13,666 nt of DNA from Candidatus Fermentibacterota bacterium (GCA_030620115.1 JAUXFG010000102.1:1-13666); one strand, 5' to 3'; counted from the stretch's first letter, positions 6,400-13,666 are shown. Made by a program: numbers and translations. Notes: generated by a model not told the origin, from the letters alone.

Positions 6400-9300
6400 T
6401 CAAGGATACTCGATCAGGTGCATCCGTGGCGGCAACGTGTACTCTGCGGGCTGCGGAAGCTTCTTCAGATACTTGATCAACGCATTGACATCCGCGAATC
6501 CCGTGTCGATTCGAGGCTCTGCAGCCTTGAGCATGGTGTAGTTGTCACCGCCTCCCCCCATGAAATTATTGAATACCACTTCGTATTTCCCATGGGCGTC
6601 AAGGGGTGTACCATCTTCGAGAAGCACCTTCACGACTCGTTTCCCGAAGGGTCTTGCCCTGTCTATGTACACATCGATGCCCGCTACGAGGATATTGCTC
6701 CCCGAGGCACGGATCCCGTTCTCCAGCGCCTTGACAAGCTCCTTGCCCGACAGTGTTCCCTTGATGAGAGTATTGCCAAATGGCTGGACAGTATACAGAT
6801 CCTGCCAGGTCACATCTCCTGCTCCAAGGTCTGCTCTCACACCGCCCGGATTCATGAGTGCAATCTTTGCTCCTCCCACCATCTTTCGTTGGGCCTCGGC
6901 AATGACTCTCCCCATGGGCGATTCGCCCGCGTCATTGGAAATCCTCGAGAGTGGGCTCGCAAGCCGTGCAATCACCACCTCGGTGAGCGGCGCCAATTCC
7001 TGCCGGTATTCCTCCACCAGCCTCTCCATCTCGAGATCCCGGTAGCGCGTTGGATCCAAACGTTCCACCCTCGCACGCAGCAATGGCCGCTGATGTCCCA
7101 GGCGGTCGACCCACATTCTCACCACTGAGAAAGCCCGGCCACTGCTGCCTCCTTGAAGAACGGGTAGTCCATCCACGGTGGTAGCATAGAATTGGTGCGT
7201 GTGACCGTTGAAGAAGACATCGACTTCTTCCGCCGCAGCCCGAGCAATTCGGATCGCTTCGCCAACCCACCGATCCTTCATGTATTCAAGGCCGAGGTGA
7301 CTGGACAAGGCCACTATATCGGGCTTCTCCTTCTTTGCCCCGGCAAGCCATTGCTTGATCGAAGTGCTCGGATCGAGAAATTCGAGTCCTTCCACATTAT
7401 CGCTCAGGGTGATCATGGGCGTAGCGGGTGTGCAGACCCCGATCACTGCGACCCGTACCCCTCCACGCTCCACCATAACCCAAGGTTGCAGAAATGATGG
7501 CAACCGGCCTGATTCCCTTTCGATGATGTTCGCGCCAAGAAGGGGGAAATGAGCCTGGGCCGCCCGATCTCTGAGGATCTCCTGACCCCAGTCGAAATCA
7601 TGGTTTCCCACTGTTGCCGCATCATAGCCGAGTTGATTGTAGAAAGAGATTGTCGACTCCCCGTTGAACAGATTAGAGATCGGTGTTCCCTGCATGACAT
7701 CCCCTGCATCGAGGAGCACCACACCAGCCGGATTCTCCTTCCGTGCGGCCGTGATCCATGCCATGGCTCCACCGATACCAGCTTGGCGCCGACGGGGATT
7801 GCGCTCAAGCGCTCCGTGAAAATCATTGGAAGAAACAAGCGTCAAGGCTCGATACCGGGCATTGACCAAGAGGGAGATCAGCTCATCGGTATCAACCGGC
7901 GCGTCGGGTCTCAGGCTGTCCCCCGGTAGATACGCCATAAGCCCGGAGGTAACCACGGAATCCCATAGACTCATCGAGGTGGCGGGGTGTATATCAACGA
8001 ATCGATCTGCGGCAGCTCCAGGTGTGGCCACTGCATTGGGTATCCACCGCACCAGGGCCTCTGCAAGCCGGCCTCTGGTCAGGATCGCAGGCGAGGCCAA
8101 GACATCCGCCACCTGTGACGACAGCTCCTGCCCGAGAAGGGTCCCCGCCAATACTTCCATCTCCATTGGCATCAAGGGCGATGTCCAATCCAGGGCAACA
8201 AGAACCTCATTTTCCGCTTGTTGGAGCATCTTGTCCAGGACAAGCTGCGCCCAATGCCCTTGATAGGTTGGGAGGCTGAACCAGCCTCGCCAGGGCCCGG
8301 GTCGGTAGTGGGGGTGGGCCGCGAACCATTTCTCCAGATAGCTTCTCAGCCACGTTTCACTCCGCCTGGTCTCAGGCGCATCTTTGAACCATGTGAACCC
8401 CTGCACACCAGTCCTCATGTAGCTTGTGATGACTACATGGAAGGTGTCCGAATTCCTCGCCGGTTTGCCAAAGCGTTTGAGCGCAATCACCCTCCTGCCG
8501 GGCTCCTTGGTATAGTCGAGGATGTACTCAATGCCTCCGGCAACAAGGAACGAATTCCTTTCTCTTCCAGGGGACACGGGTGGAGGATAAGATCCATCGT
8601 AAGGATACACATCCCAAACCGCCGCCGCATGTTCCAGGCACTGCACAAATGCGTCTCTGGTGAGTTCCACCGTGACCAGATGATTCAAGTACGGTTGCAG
8701 CCTATAGAGATCTCTCCGCAGAACCGGACCCGCCGGGAGCAGAAAATCCTCAGCCGGCGCGGGAATCATGGCCGCGGAACCCTGACCGTACTGGAGCATG
8801 GTCTCCAGGATTACGGAAGAGAGGGCATCCTGGCGACTCGAAGACATGGCGGCCCCCAGGGGCTCAGTCAGGGACCCGATCTCTTGATTCAACCACTGTG
8901 CCACCGGCCCCTGTGCGCGGACGAATGCTTCCTGGAGCACCGGATCGGGTTCAACCGCGTCGGTGGAGAGAACCTCACCTTTCTTGCTCAGGATATTCCA
9001 TCCGGATTCGGTGGGTTCAAGCGTGATTCTTGCCGCTGCCACATGGGATCCCCGTGCTCCTGCTTGCAGGACCAGGCTACCTTTGATATTCTGATTGACC
9101 GTGGTGTGGGTGTGCCCCAGAAGAAGCACATCGATTCCCGGCACCTCAGTTGCGAGTGCGTACCCTTGATTCTCGCTGCCTGGAATGAAGCCCTCTGTGC
9201 CCAATCCCGTGTGGGCAAGCACCACGACCAGATCAGGATCGAGCTCTTCCCGAAGCCGAGGTATGATGTCTCGGAGACGCTTCACTTGATCATGAAACGT

Positions 9301-9933
9301 CACCTTGCCCCGTACGGCATTAACCTCCACCTCCGCGGTCCACGGGGTAGTGACGCCCACGACAAGCACTCTGATTGTACCACATTCGATGAGCGTATGC
9401 CCGGGCCACCACACATCATCTGAGGCCAGATTGGCCGCAAGCAGTGGAAAGGAAAGCTTTTGCTTCACCTTTTCGAGAAACGAGAGCCCATAGGTAAACT
9501 CGTGGTTACCCACTGCCATGGCCTCGTACCCCAACTGGTTCATGGCTCCGATCAAGGGATGAGGACCGGCCCTCTCAACGAGGGCGTAATAGTCGGCATC
9601 GGCGCTTCCTTCGAATGCATCCCCTACGTCGAGAAGGATGGAGCTCTGGGCTCCGGCACGCAGTTCGGTTATGACGGCTGCCGCTTTCGCAAGCCCTCCT
9701 CCCCTGATGCTGTCCGGGAGGAGCCGGCAATGGAGATCCGTGGTGGCAAGAATCAACAGCTCAACGGGCTCGGCTTCCTCATCATCGACTACATACCCCA
9801 GCTCACCGAGCGCCTGGGCCAATCGTGCGTCACCCCAGCCATTGGTATCGCCCCGAAGATCCGCCCCTGGAAGAATTCCGGACAGAAGAAAAAGTGCTAC
9901 TGCAAGCAGATTCAGTGGGTATAATTTGTTCAA
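6400..9933 (-). CDS. Large exported protein: two 5'-nucleotidase modules joined by an SLH-like linker
   Basis: 1177 residues from the TTG at 9933, chosen because GGAGG (9940-9944) lies six bases upstream and a signal peptide follows directly ('NKLYPLNLLAVALFLLSG'). A frame starting at 10062 adds 43 residues from repeat DNA. Module 1 (~57-555): metallophosphatase motifs 'TTDLH' (Asp66, His68), 'GD' (105), 'GNHE' (142-145), 'AHTG' (His241), 'GHTH' (273-276), then a nucleotidase C-domain lacking NxGGxR. Linker (~556-692): SLH-like ('YQGHWAQLVLDKM', 'ILTRGRLAEALVR', 'FVDIHP', 'LPGDSLRPDAPVDTDELISLL'). Module 2 (~696-1177): 'SSNDFHG' (703-707), 'DAGD', 'GNHDFDWG' (776-), 'SHLG', 'NGHTH', and an intact C-domain with 'NPGGVR' (1028-1033) and 'FMGGGGDNY'. 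UshA/YfkN-family enzymes hydrolyse nucleotides, UDP-sugars or cyclic nucleotides outside the cytoplasmic membrane, recycling phosphate and nucleosides. Confidence 0.95.
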   Translation of the reverse strand: MNKLYPLNLLAVALFLLSGILPGADLRGDTNGWGDARLAQALGELGYVVDDEEAEPVELLILATTDLHCRLLPDSIRGGGLAKAAAVITELRAGAQSSILLDVGDAFEGSADADYYALVERAGPHPLIGAMNQLGYEAMAVGNHEFTYGLSFLEKVKQKLSFPLLAANLASDDVWWPGHTLIECGTIRVLVVGVTTPWTAEVEVNAVRGKVTFHDQVKRLRDIIPRLREELDPDLVVVLAHTGLGTEGFIPGSENQGYALATEVPGIDVLLLGHTHTTVNQNIKGSLVLQAGARGSHVAAARITLEPTESGWNILSKKGEVLSTDAVEPDPVLQEAFVRAQGPVAQWLNQEIGSLTEPLGAAMSSSRQDALSSVILETMLQYGQGSAAMIPAPAEDFLLPAGPVLRRDLYRLQPYLNHLVTVELTRDAFVQCLEHAAAVWDVYPYDGSYPPPVSPGRERNSFLVAGGIEYILDYTKEPGRRVIALKRFGKPARNSDTFHVVITSYMRTGVQGFTWFKDAPETRRSETWLRSYLEKWFAAHPHYRPGPWRGWFSLPTYQGHWAQLVLDKMLQQAENEVLVALDWTSPLMPMEMEVLAGTLLGQELSSQVADVLASPAILTRGRLAEALVRWIPNAVATPGAAADRFVDIHPATSMSLWDSVVTSGLMAYLPGDSLRPDAPVDTDELISLLVNARYRALTLVSSNDFHGALERNPRRRQAGIGGAMAWITAARKENPAGVVLLDAGDVMQGTPISNLFNGESTISFYNQLGYDAATVGNHDFDWGQEILRDRAAQAHFPLLGANIIERESGRLPSFLQPWVMVERGGVRVAVIGVCTPATPMITLSDNVEGLEFLDPSTSIKQWLAGAKKEKPDIVALSSHLGLEYMKDRWVGEAIRIARAAAEEVDVFFNGHTHQFYATTVDGLPVLQGGSSGRAFSVVRMWVDRLGHQRPLLRARVERLDPTRYRDLEMERLVEEYRQELAPLTEVVIARLASPLSRISNDAGESPMGRVIAEAQRKMVGGAKIALMNPGGVRADLGAGDVTWQDLYTVQPFGNTLIKGTLSGKELVKALENGIRASGSNILVAGIDVYIDRARPFGKRVVKVLLEDGTPLDAHGKYEVVFNNFMGGGGDNYTMLKAAEPRIDTGFADVNALIKYLKKLPQPAEYTLPPRMHLIEYP

Positions 9934-9944
9934 TGTTGTCCTCC
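9931..9944 (-). promoter_or_regulatory. Shine-Dalgarno GGAGG and TTG start of the nucleotidase gene
   Basis: On the minus strand GGAGG is followed by ACAACA and then TTG. No comparable site precedes the in-frame ATG at 9975, where AGGGG abuts the codon with no spacing, nor the start at 10062, which lies inside repeat DNA. This site decides the gene start. Confidence 0.75.
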
Positions 9945-10009
9945 GACATTCGGTGATGCCTGTGAATTGCACCATCCCCTGCCGATGTGGTAGACGCAAT
10001 CTGTTGTGT

Positions 10010-10063
10010 GCGGGAGCGTGGCTCCCGCCTTCCAAAGCGCAAGCGTGGCTTGCGCACTCCAAA
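10010..10063. repeat. Two 27-base tandem units, each a perfect hairpin with an identical GTG loop
   Basis: Unit 1 (10010-10036) is GCGGGAGC-GTG-GCTCCCGC plus CTTCCAAA. Unit 2 (10037-10063) is GCGCAAGC-GTG-GCTTGCGC plus ACTCCAAA. Both stems are perfect 8-bp stems. Stem positions 4-6 differ between units (GGA versus CAA), and each change is matched on the other arm. From recall, near-identical sequences are dispersed in many genomes and often appear in mis-called N-termini ('HACALEGGSHAPA'), as in the false extension here. Confidence 0.85.
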
Positions 10064-10122
10064 GACGCTTGATGCCATTCATTGTGTTTGAGTCTGGAAA
10101 GGACCGGTATTGGATGCCAAGT

Positions 10123-10157
10123 CTGTCCTCTGTCTACTGTCTTCTGTCCTCCTGTCG
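10123..10157. repeat. Heptamer tandem repeat CTGTCNN
   Basis: CTGTCCT, CTGTCTA, CTGTCTT and CTGTCCT follow one another without gaps, then a shifted CCTGTCG. Non-coding. Confidence 0.75.
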
Positions 10158-10295
10158 CGATGAGTTGTCACAATCTAGTGTGTTCAAAGAAGAATTCAAA
10201 TCGGTTCACTTGCGCTCGTGCCGCGGCGAGAATATGGTTGCGTGCTCCATTCCGTGAAAACGATATTATTCCTTTAGAATCGAACCTTGATTGGA

Positions 10296-10409
10296 TTGCC
10301 CCTAACCCGGACTTCTCACCGGGTTTCGAAGCGAAGTCCCGCGTCGGACGCGGGATGCCATATCGGTTGCTGCAGCTGAAAGCTGGTGAGAAGTTCGGGC
10401 TAAGGGGGA
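10296..10409. mobile_element. MITE-like element with terminal inverted repeats
   Basis: The left end (from 10298) reads CCCCTAACCCGGACTTCTCACC. The right end (to 10409), read on the minus strand, is CCCCCTTAGCCCG followed by AACTTCTCACC. These ~23-base imperfect inverted ends enclose ~65 bases with an internal perfect hairpin CCCGCGT-CGG-ACGCGGG (10338-10354). There is no coding content. Related ends occur at 5180-5197 and 13504-13521. It stops 26 bases before the flippase ATG. No target-site duplication was identified with confidence. Confidence 0.65.
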
Positions 10410-10435
10410 CCGCAAACACGCATCGGAGCGCGGTT

Positions 10436-11911
10436 ATGACGAAGCATATAGAAGTCGGCCCCACCATGGCCCGCCGCGCCATAGTACTCTTCGCCGGCAA
10501 GATGTCGATGCTTCTGTTCTCCCTAGTCTTTGCGGTGGTTGGGCCAAAGGTGCTTGGACCCCGCGGCATCGGATTCTACAGCTATCTCTATGCCATCATC
10601 TTCGTTATGTGGAGCGTGTTGGACGCAGGGGGCGTCATGGTCTTGCGACGATACGTGCCCGACTTGCTTTCACGGTCTCCCGATCAGATCCGCCCCCTGT
10701 TCATGATGTCGCTGAAGGCGAAGGCACTGATGGTGATAGTCTTTCTTCTGGCCCTTCCCCTGACGCCCGATCCCTTGATGTACGCACTTGCTCTTTTTGC
10801 CGCCTCGTTTTCGACCCTGGTGGATTCAGCCCAGGTGGTGTTGTATACCGGCGGCGCTTTGATCGCCTATGCGCTCATCCCGGCGGTCTGGGCCGGGGCA
10901 CGGCTGGTGCTCGTGCTGCTCCTCGGTTACCACTTCCAGCGAATCGGCATCTCCATGGGTCTCCTGATCGCACCGGCTCTCTTGCTGGTGGTGTTCTGGC
11001 CGCGAGCCACGCATCTTGTCCCTCCCTCACATAGTTCCTTGAAAGAAAGCTACTGGCGTTTCCTGAAGTTCGGTTTGGTGAGCTATGTGGCCGATCTCTC
11101 ATTTGTGCTCTCCAATCGGATTGCGATTATCCTCTCCAAATCCTTCATGGACGATATGGCAGAGGTCGGGTTCTTGGGCTACGCATTCATGATCTATCTT
11201 ATGGCTCGACAGCTCGCATTCGTCATAGGTGAGACATCGCTGCCGACCCTCGTTCGCTATCATGCCCGAGGCGAGACGGATCAGTTTTCTCGGACCATGT
11301 ACCATGTGTGGCGTTACACCAATATCCTCGTATTTGCCGCAGCATTGCTCATTTTCCGCTACGCCAACCCGGTCATCACCCATTTCATCGATCCTGCCTT
11401 CGCAAGAAGCGCGCTTCTTACTAGACTGCTTGTGCCGGCACTCATTGCCACAACGCTGACCCTGTGCCTGAGAATTCCGCTCTTTGTCAGGGAGCGCTCA
11501 TCCCGGCTTCTCATTGCACACGGCAGCGCACTCGTTGTTTTCATTCTATTACTCACCGGGTTTCGGTGGATCCACAAGGGAACCATCTTGACCGAGCATG
11601 TGGCCGGCTTTTTCAGTATCTCTACGGTGGTTGGTTTGCTTCTGATGGCATTCAATGCGGGAACCCGTATTCCGTTGGGAAGACTTCTCTGGGCCTTCCT
11701 CAAACCTGCCATGGCGGCAGCCGGCGCCTATGTTATACTCCTCAGGGTTTTTCCCGGTGATCATACCGCGTTCTTCTTGTCGGTGCCCGCCGCAGTCGCA
11801 GCATATCTTCTTCTACTTTTTGTGGCGCGGGGCATGGAGACCCGAGACCGGGAGCGGTTGATGGAGCTTTTAGGCAGGCGCAGCAGTGACCAAGAGACAT
11901 CCGATCCGTAA
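10436..11911 (+). CDS. Polysaccharide flippase, Wzx/MOP-superfamily membrane protein
   Basis: 491 residues from the ATG at 10436, supported by GGAG (10425-10428) seven bases upstream. The same frame is open back to 10082, but that stretch is repeat DNA; a later in-frame ATG at 10466 lacks an SD. The protein is hydrophobic throughout, with about 12-14 predicted membrane segments. Its N-terminus carries the pattern typical of O-antigen/teichoic-acid exporters: 'ARRAIVLFAGKMSMLLFSLVFAVVGPKVLGPRGIGFYSYL' (in parts), then 'VLDAGGVMVLRRYVP'. A basic tail (~460-491) is cytoplasmic. In this family the protein moves lipid-linked oligosaccharides across the cytoplasmic membrane. The stop overlaps the following glycosyltransferase gene by 26 bases, implying translational coupling and a shared surface-glycan role. 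Confidence 0.9.
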   Translation: MTKHIEVGPTMARRAIVLFAGKMSMLLFSLVFAVVGPKVLGPRGIGFYSYLYAIIFVMWSVLDAGGVMVLRRYVPDLLSRSPDQIRPLFMMSLKAKALMVIVFLLALPLTPDPLMYALALFAASFSTLVDSAQVVLYTGGALIAYALIPAVWAGARLVLVLLLGYHFQRIGISMGLLIAPALLLVVFWPRATHLVPPSHSSLKESYWRFLKFGLVSYVADLSFVLSNRIAIILSKSFMDDMAEVGFLGYAFMIYLMARQLAFVIGETSLPTLVRYHARGETDQFSRTMYHVWRYTNILVFAAALLIFRYANPVITHFIDPAFARSALLTRLLVPALIATTLTLCLRIPLFVRERSSRLLIAHGSALVVFILLLTGFRWIHKGTILTEHVAGFFSISTVVGLLLMAFNAGTRIPLGRLLWAFLKPAMAAAGAYVILLRVFPGDHTAFFLSVPAAVAAYLLLLFVARGMETRDRERLMELLGRRSSDQETSDP

Positions 11912-13666
11912 CATCCTTCTTCCTCTGCTCGTCGCCATGGCCGTCAGGCTCGTCATTGCCTGCATCGCTGATACGCCGACCGTTCTCACCGATGAGGTTG
12001 ACTACTACCTGGCCGCCCGCGGCCCAAGGGGGCATCCGGGCATACTCTCCACGAAGTATCCACCGCTTTATGCCATCCTTCTTTCTACGGTGGCAAAGAG
12101 CGGCTCTCGTGTAGACGGGTATCTCCTCTGCCGGGTGCTCAATGCACTGCTTTCCGCTTTGATCGTACCCCTCACGTGGCCGCTCTGGAGACGGTGGGGC
12201 ATGGCTGCGGGCATGGCGGTGGGGCTCCTCCCTTCGGGTATCATCACCAGCGGCCTCCTGCTCAGCGAGAATCTATTCCTCGTGCTGTGTGCGGGCTGGC
12301 TCCTTTGTGCGGCACATTGGATGGAGACACGCAAGACCTCATGGGGCCTTTGGTTCGGCGCCCTGGCAGCCCTGAGCGCGCTGTCCCGGGCCGCAGGCGG
12401 AGGGGTGGTACTGGCAACCATCATGCTGGTCGTTCTGGGAGCCCGTGGCTGGAGAAAGGGTATCGTCTCGCCCCTGCTGACTGTTTTGATTCCTGTGTTC
12501 GGGTATCTCGTCCTCCGGCAGCTATATCCCTCGGAGCAATTCAATGATCCATTAGCCGTAGGCCATCCACCGGAGATCGGCCGCTGGTTCACGGCTTCGC
12601 TGGCCGACATGGCGGGAGGAACCTTGCTGGAGCCCTTGGCCCGTGCCATTCCATTCGCCCCGCTGTTCACCGGGCTATGGTCTATCTACTGGCTCGTGCA
12701 GTATGGCTTCTACCTCCTCTTGGGAAGCGCCTTCCTGCCTCTTGTTTTCTTGAAGAGGGAAAACCGAGCCTCTCTACCGACCAGAAGGTTCCTTCTCCCT
12801 CTCGGAATGACCACCATCATCATGCTGCTTCTCTCGGCCAATCACAACCTGGCGGGGAAGCAGGCTGAGCAGTTTGTCCGCGGCAGATATCTCGAGCCGC
12901 TGCTTCCTCTCTGGCTCGCGCTTTCCCTGGCGGCGTTGTCGGCACGCGCACGTATGCGGCTTCCCTGGCAGGTGTTTCCTCTTTTCTTGATCATGAGTCT
13001 TGCCGCCCTCACGACATCTCAGAATCGTTCCGCTGATTTCCTCTATCCCTTGAGATCGCTGCTTCTGAATTCCGGGCCGGGATTCCGTTTCTGGGGTGGC
13101 CTGGCAGGGGGAGCGATTGCCTTCCTGGTGGTGAGAATCTGGCTCTCGGTGGCCACGAGCAGACGATGGCTTGTGCGAGGTCTCTTTCTGTTCATCTGTG
13201 TGAGCGGCATGGCCTCGACATTGCGATATCAGCGTCAGCTTCTGGTAGCCCAAAACGACGCCATCATCGCGCACTGGCTTGCGGAAAACGACCACGCCGC
13301 CGAGGTGACGGTGGCCGCTGAAGCTGACTCCCTGGGCAACCTGAAAGCCTCGGGTCTGGCCTGGGTGGTTCAGCAAATCCGCTTCTTCAGCAGCAACCCT
13401 CTGGTTCTGGGCGGCGGGGAGTATATTCTTGAGGTCACCGAATCGCCCACATGTGCCGTGTGTACCCAACCATCACCGGGGCGAGGGAACTCCATCGTCT
13501 GTCTAACCCGCATTTCTCACCGACCATCTGCTGCAGCGTTGCATTTGGCCCTACCTGCTGCGTTACGCTCCTTCGGACTCCTCGATGTATCGCAGGGGAT
13601 ACGCCTGCGGGGTCCTCGGTCGCAAGCCTTGCAGCCACAGCCAACTACACCGCTTCGCGACGAAAG
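11886..13666 (+). CDS. GT-C (family 39/ArnT-like) membrane glycosyltransferase, 3' partial
   Basis: The frame runs from a GTG at 11886 through 593 codons to the right edge without a stop. The GTG is chosen because it gives a complete first membrane helix ('IRNILLPLLVAMAVRLVIA'); the ATG at 11937 would cut that helix and has no SD. AGG (11876-11878) is a weak SD. Family-like features: the first periplasmic loop with 'LTDEVDYYLAARG' (Asp36-Glu37, the DE-x-x-Y-type site of GT-C enzymes), 'STKYPPLYAILLS', 'SENLF' (127-131) and about ten further hydrophobic segments, then a soluble tail. GT-C enzymes of this type transfer sugars from polyprenyl-phosphate donors on the outer face of the membrane. 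Coupled to the flippase. From about residue 540 (base 13504) the coding sequence is repeat-derived. Confidence 0.87.
   Translation, partial: MTKRHPIRNILLPLLVAMAVRLVIACIADTPTVLTDEVDYYLAARGPRGHPGILSTKYPPLYAILLSTVAKSGSRVDGYLLCRVLNALLSALIVPLTWPLWRRWGMAAGMAVGLLPSGIITSGLLLSENLFLVLCAGWLLCAAHWMETRKTSWGLWFGALAALSALSRAAGGGVVLATIMLVVLGARGWRKGIVSPLLTVLIPVFGYLVLRQLYPSEQFNDPLAVGHPPEIGRWFTASLADMAGGTLLEPLARAIPFAPLFTGLWSIYWLVQYGFYLLLGSAFLPLVFLKRENRASLPTRRFLLPLGMTTIIMLLLSANHNLAGKQAEQFVRGRYLEPLLPLWLALSLAALSARARMRLPWQVFPLFLIMSLAALTTSQNRSADFLYPLRSLLLNSGPGFRFWGGLAGGAIAFLVVRIWLSVATSRRWLVRGLFLFICVSGMASTLRYQRQLLVAQNDAIIAHWLAENDHAAEVTVAAEADSLGNLKASGLAWVVQQIRFFSSNPLVLGGGEYILEVTESPTCAVCTQPSPGRGNSIVCLTRISHRPSAAALHLALPAALRSFGLLDVSQGIRLRGPRSQALQPQPTTPLRDE
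13504..13666 (+). repeat. Repeat-derived sequence at the 3' end of the glycosyltransferase frame
   Basis: It begins CTAACCCGCATTTCTCACCG, matching the ends of the 10296-10409 element, and continues to the window edge. A CTGCTGCAGC motif at 13528-13537 resembles TTGCTGCAGC inside that element (10367-10376). Further on, CGCAGG-GGATACG-CCTGCG (13591-13609) can form a hairpin flanked by GGACTCC/GGGTCC. No opposite end was seen, so the element probably continues beyond the window. Confidence 0.55.

Larger units (their letters stand above)
9934..10435. other. 502-base divergent intergenic region with three repeat types
   Basis: It separates the divergently transcribed nucleotidase and flippase genes, so it should hold promoters for both. 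It contains two tandem hairpins (10010-10063), CTGTCNN heptamers (10123-10157) and an element with terminal inverted repeats (10296-10409). No unambiguous promoter was identified. The open frame from 10082 into the flippase is judged non-coding before 10436. Confidence 0.75.

Noticed and set aside
8218-9423. 401-codon plus-strand open frame
   Set aside because: It is fully antisense to module 1 of the nucleotidase, whose motifs are unambiguous; the product has no domain pattern and is a codon-usage shadow.
10082-10435. 118-codon N-terminal extension of the flippase
   Set aside because: It spans the CTGTCNN array and the inverted-repeat element, and the product is not membrane-protein-like. 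The SD at 10425-10428 points to the ATG at 10436.
12068-13469. Two long minus-strand frames (200 and 231 codons)
   Set aside because: Both lie antisense to the glycosyltransferase frame, have low-complexity Arg/Ser/Pro- or Gln/Glu/His-rich products and lack ribosome binding sites.

Overview
The window looks like chromosomal DNA from an uncultured, moderately GC-rich, Gram-negative bacterium, probably an FCB-superphylum lineage (Eisenbacteria/Latescibacteria/Zixibacteria-like). This placement is inference. It rests on an OmpA-type outer-membrane protein and on two secreted proteins ending in a 'PNPF' FlgD-like/T9SS-type C-terminal domain. No rRNA or tRNA gene, CRISPR array, transposase or phage gene was seen.

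Layout. An OmpA-family gene enters from the left edge (1-797, +). It converges, across a strong hairpin (810-845), on a run of minus-strand genes: a secreted jelly-roll-like protein with a C-terminal sorting-type domain (905-1927); a secreted subtilisin-type S8 protease with the same kind of C-terminal domain (2238-4868); a small HAD-family protein (5201-5671) directly behind an Nfu-type Fe-S scaffold protein (5711-5932); and a very large exported protein carrying two 5'-nucleotidase modules joined by an SLH-like linker (6400-9933). Across a divergent 502-base gap lie two plus-strand, translationally overlapping membrane-protein genes: a Wzx/MATE-type polysaccharide flippase (10436-11911) and a GT-C/family-39-like glycosyltransferase (11886 to beyond the right edge). 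The glycosyltransferase frame has no stop inside the window, so a search for closed ORFs misses it.

How the genes relate. Most products act at or outside the cytoplasmic membrane: peptidoglycan anchoring, extracellular proteolysis, nucleotide scavenging, and assembly of a surface glycan. The flippase and glycosyltransferase are a likely operon. Nfu and the HAD gene may be co-transcribed, but no functional link can be read from the sequence.

The most distinctive property is the content of the gaps. Nearly every intergenic region is packed with short palindromic or tandem repeats of several families: paired 35-base inverted repeats, tandem hairpins whose stems covary around an identical GTG loop, a roughly 114-base element with terminal inverted repeats and related ends elsewhere, arm-spacer-arm palindromes, and 7-8-base tandem repeats. 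Some of these have altered reading frames: one creates a false N-terminal extension on the nucleotidase, one lies inside the false N-terminal extension of the flippase, and one appears to have replaced the native 3' end of the glycosyltransferase.
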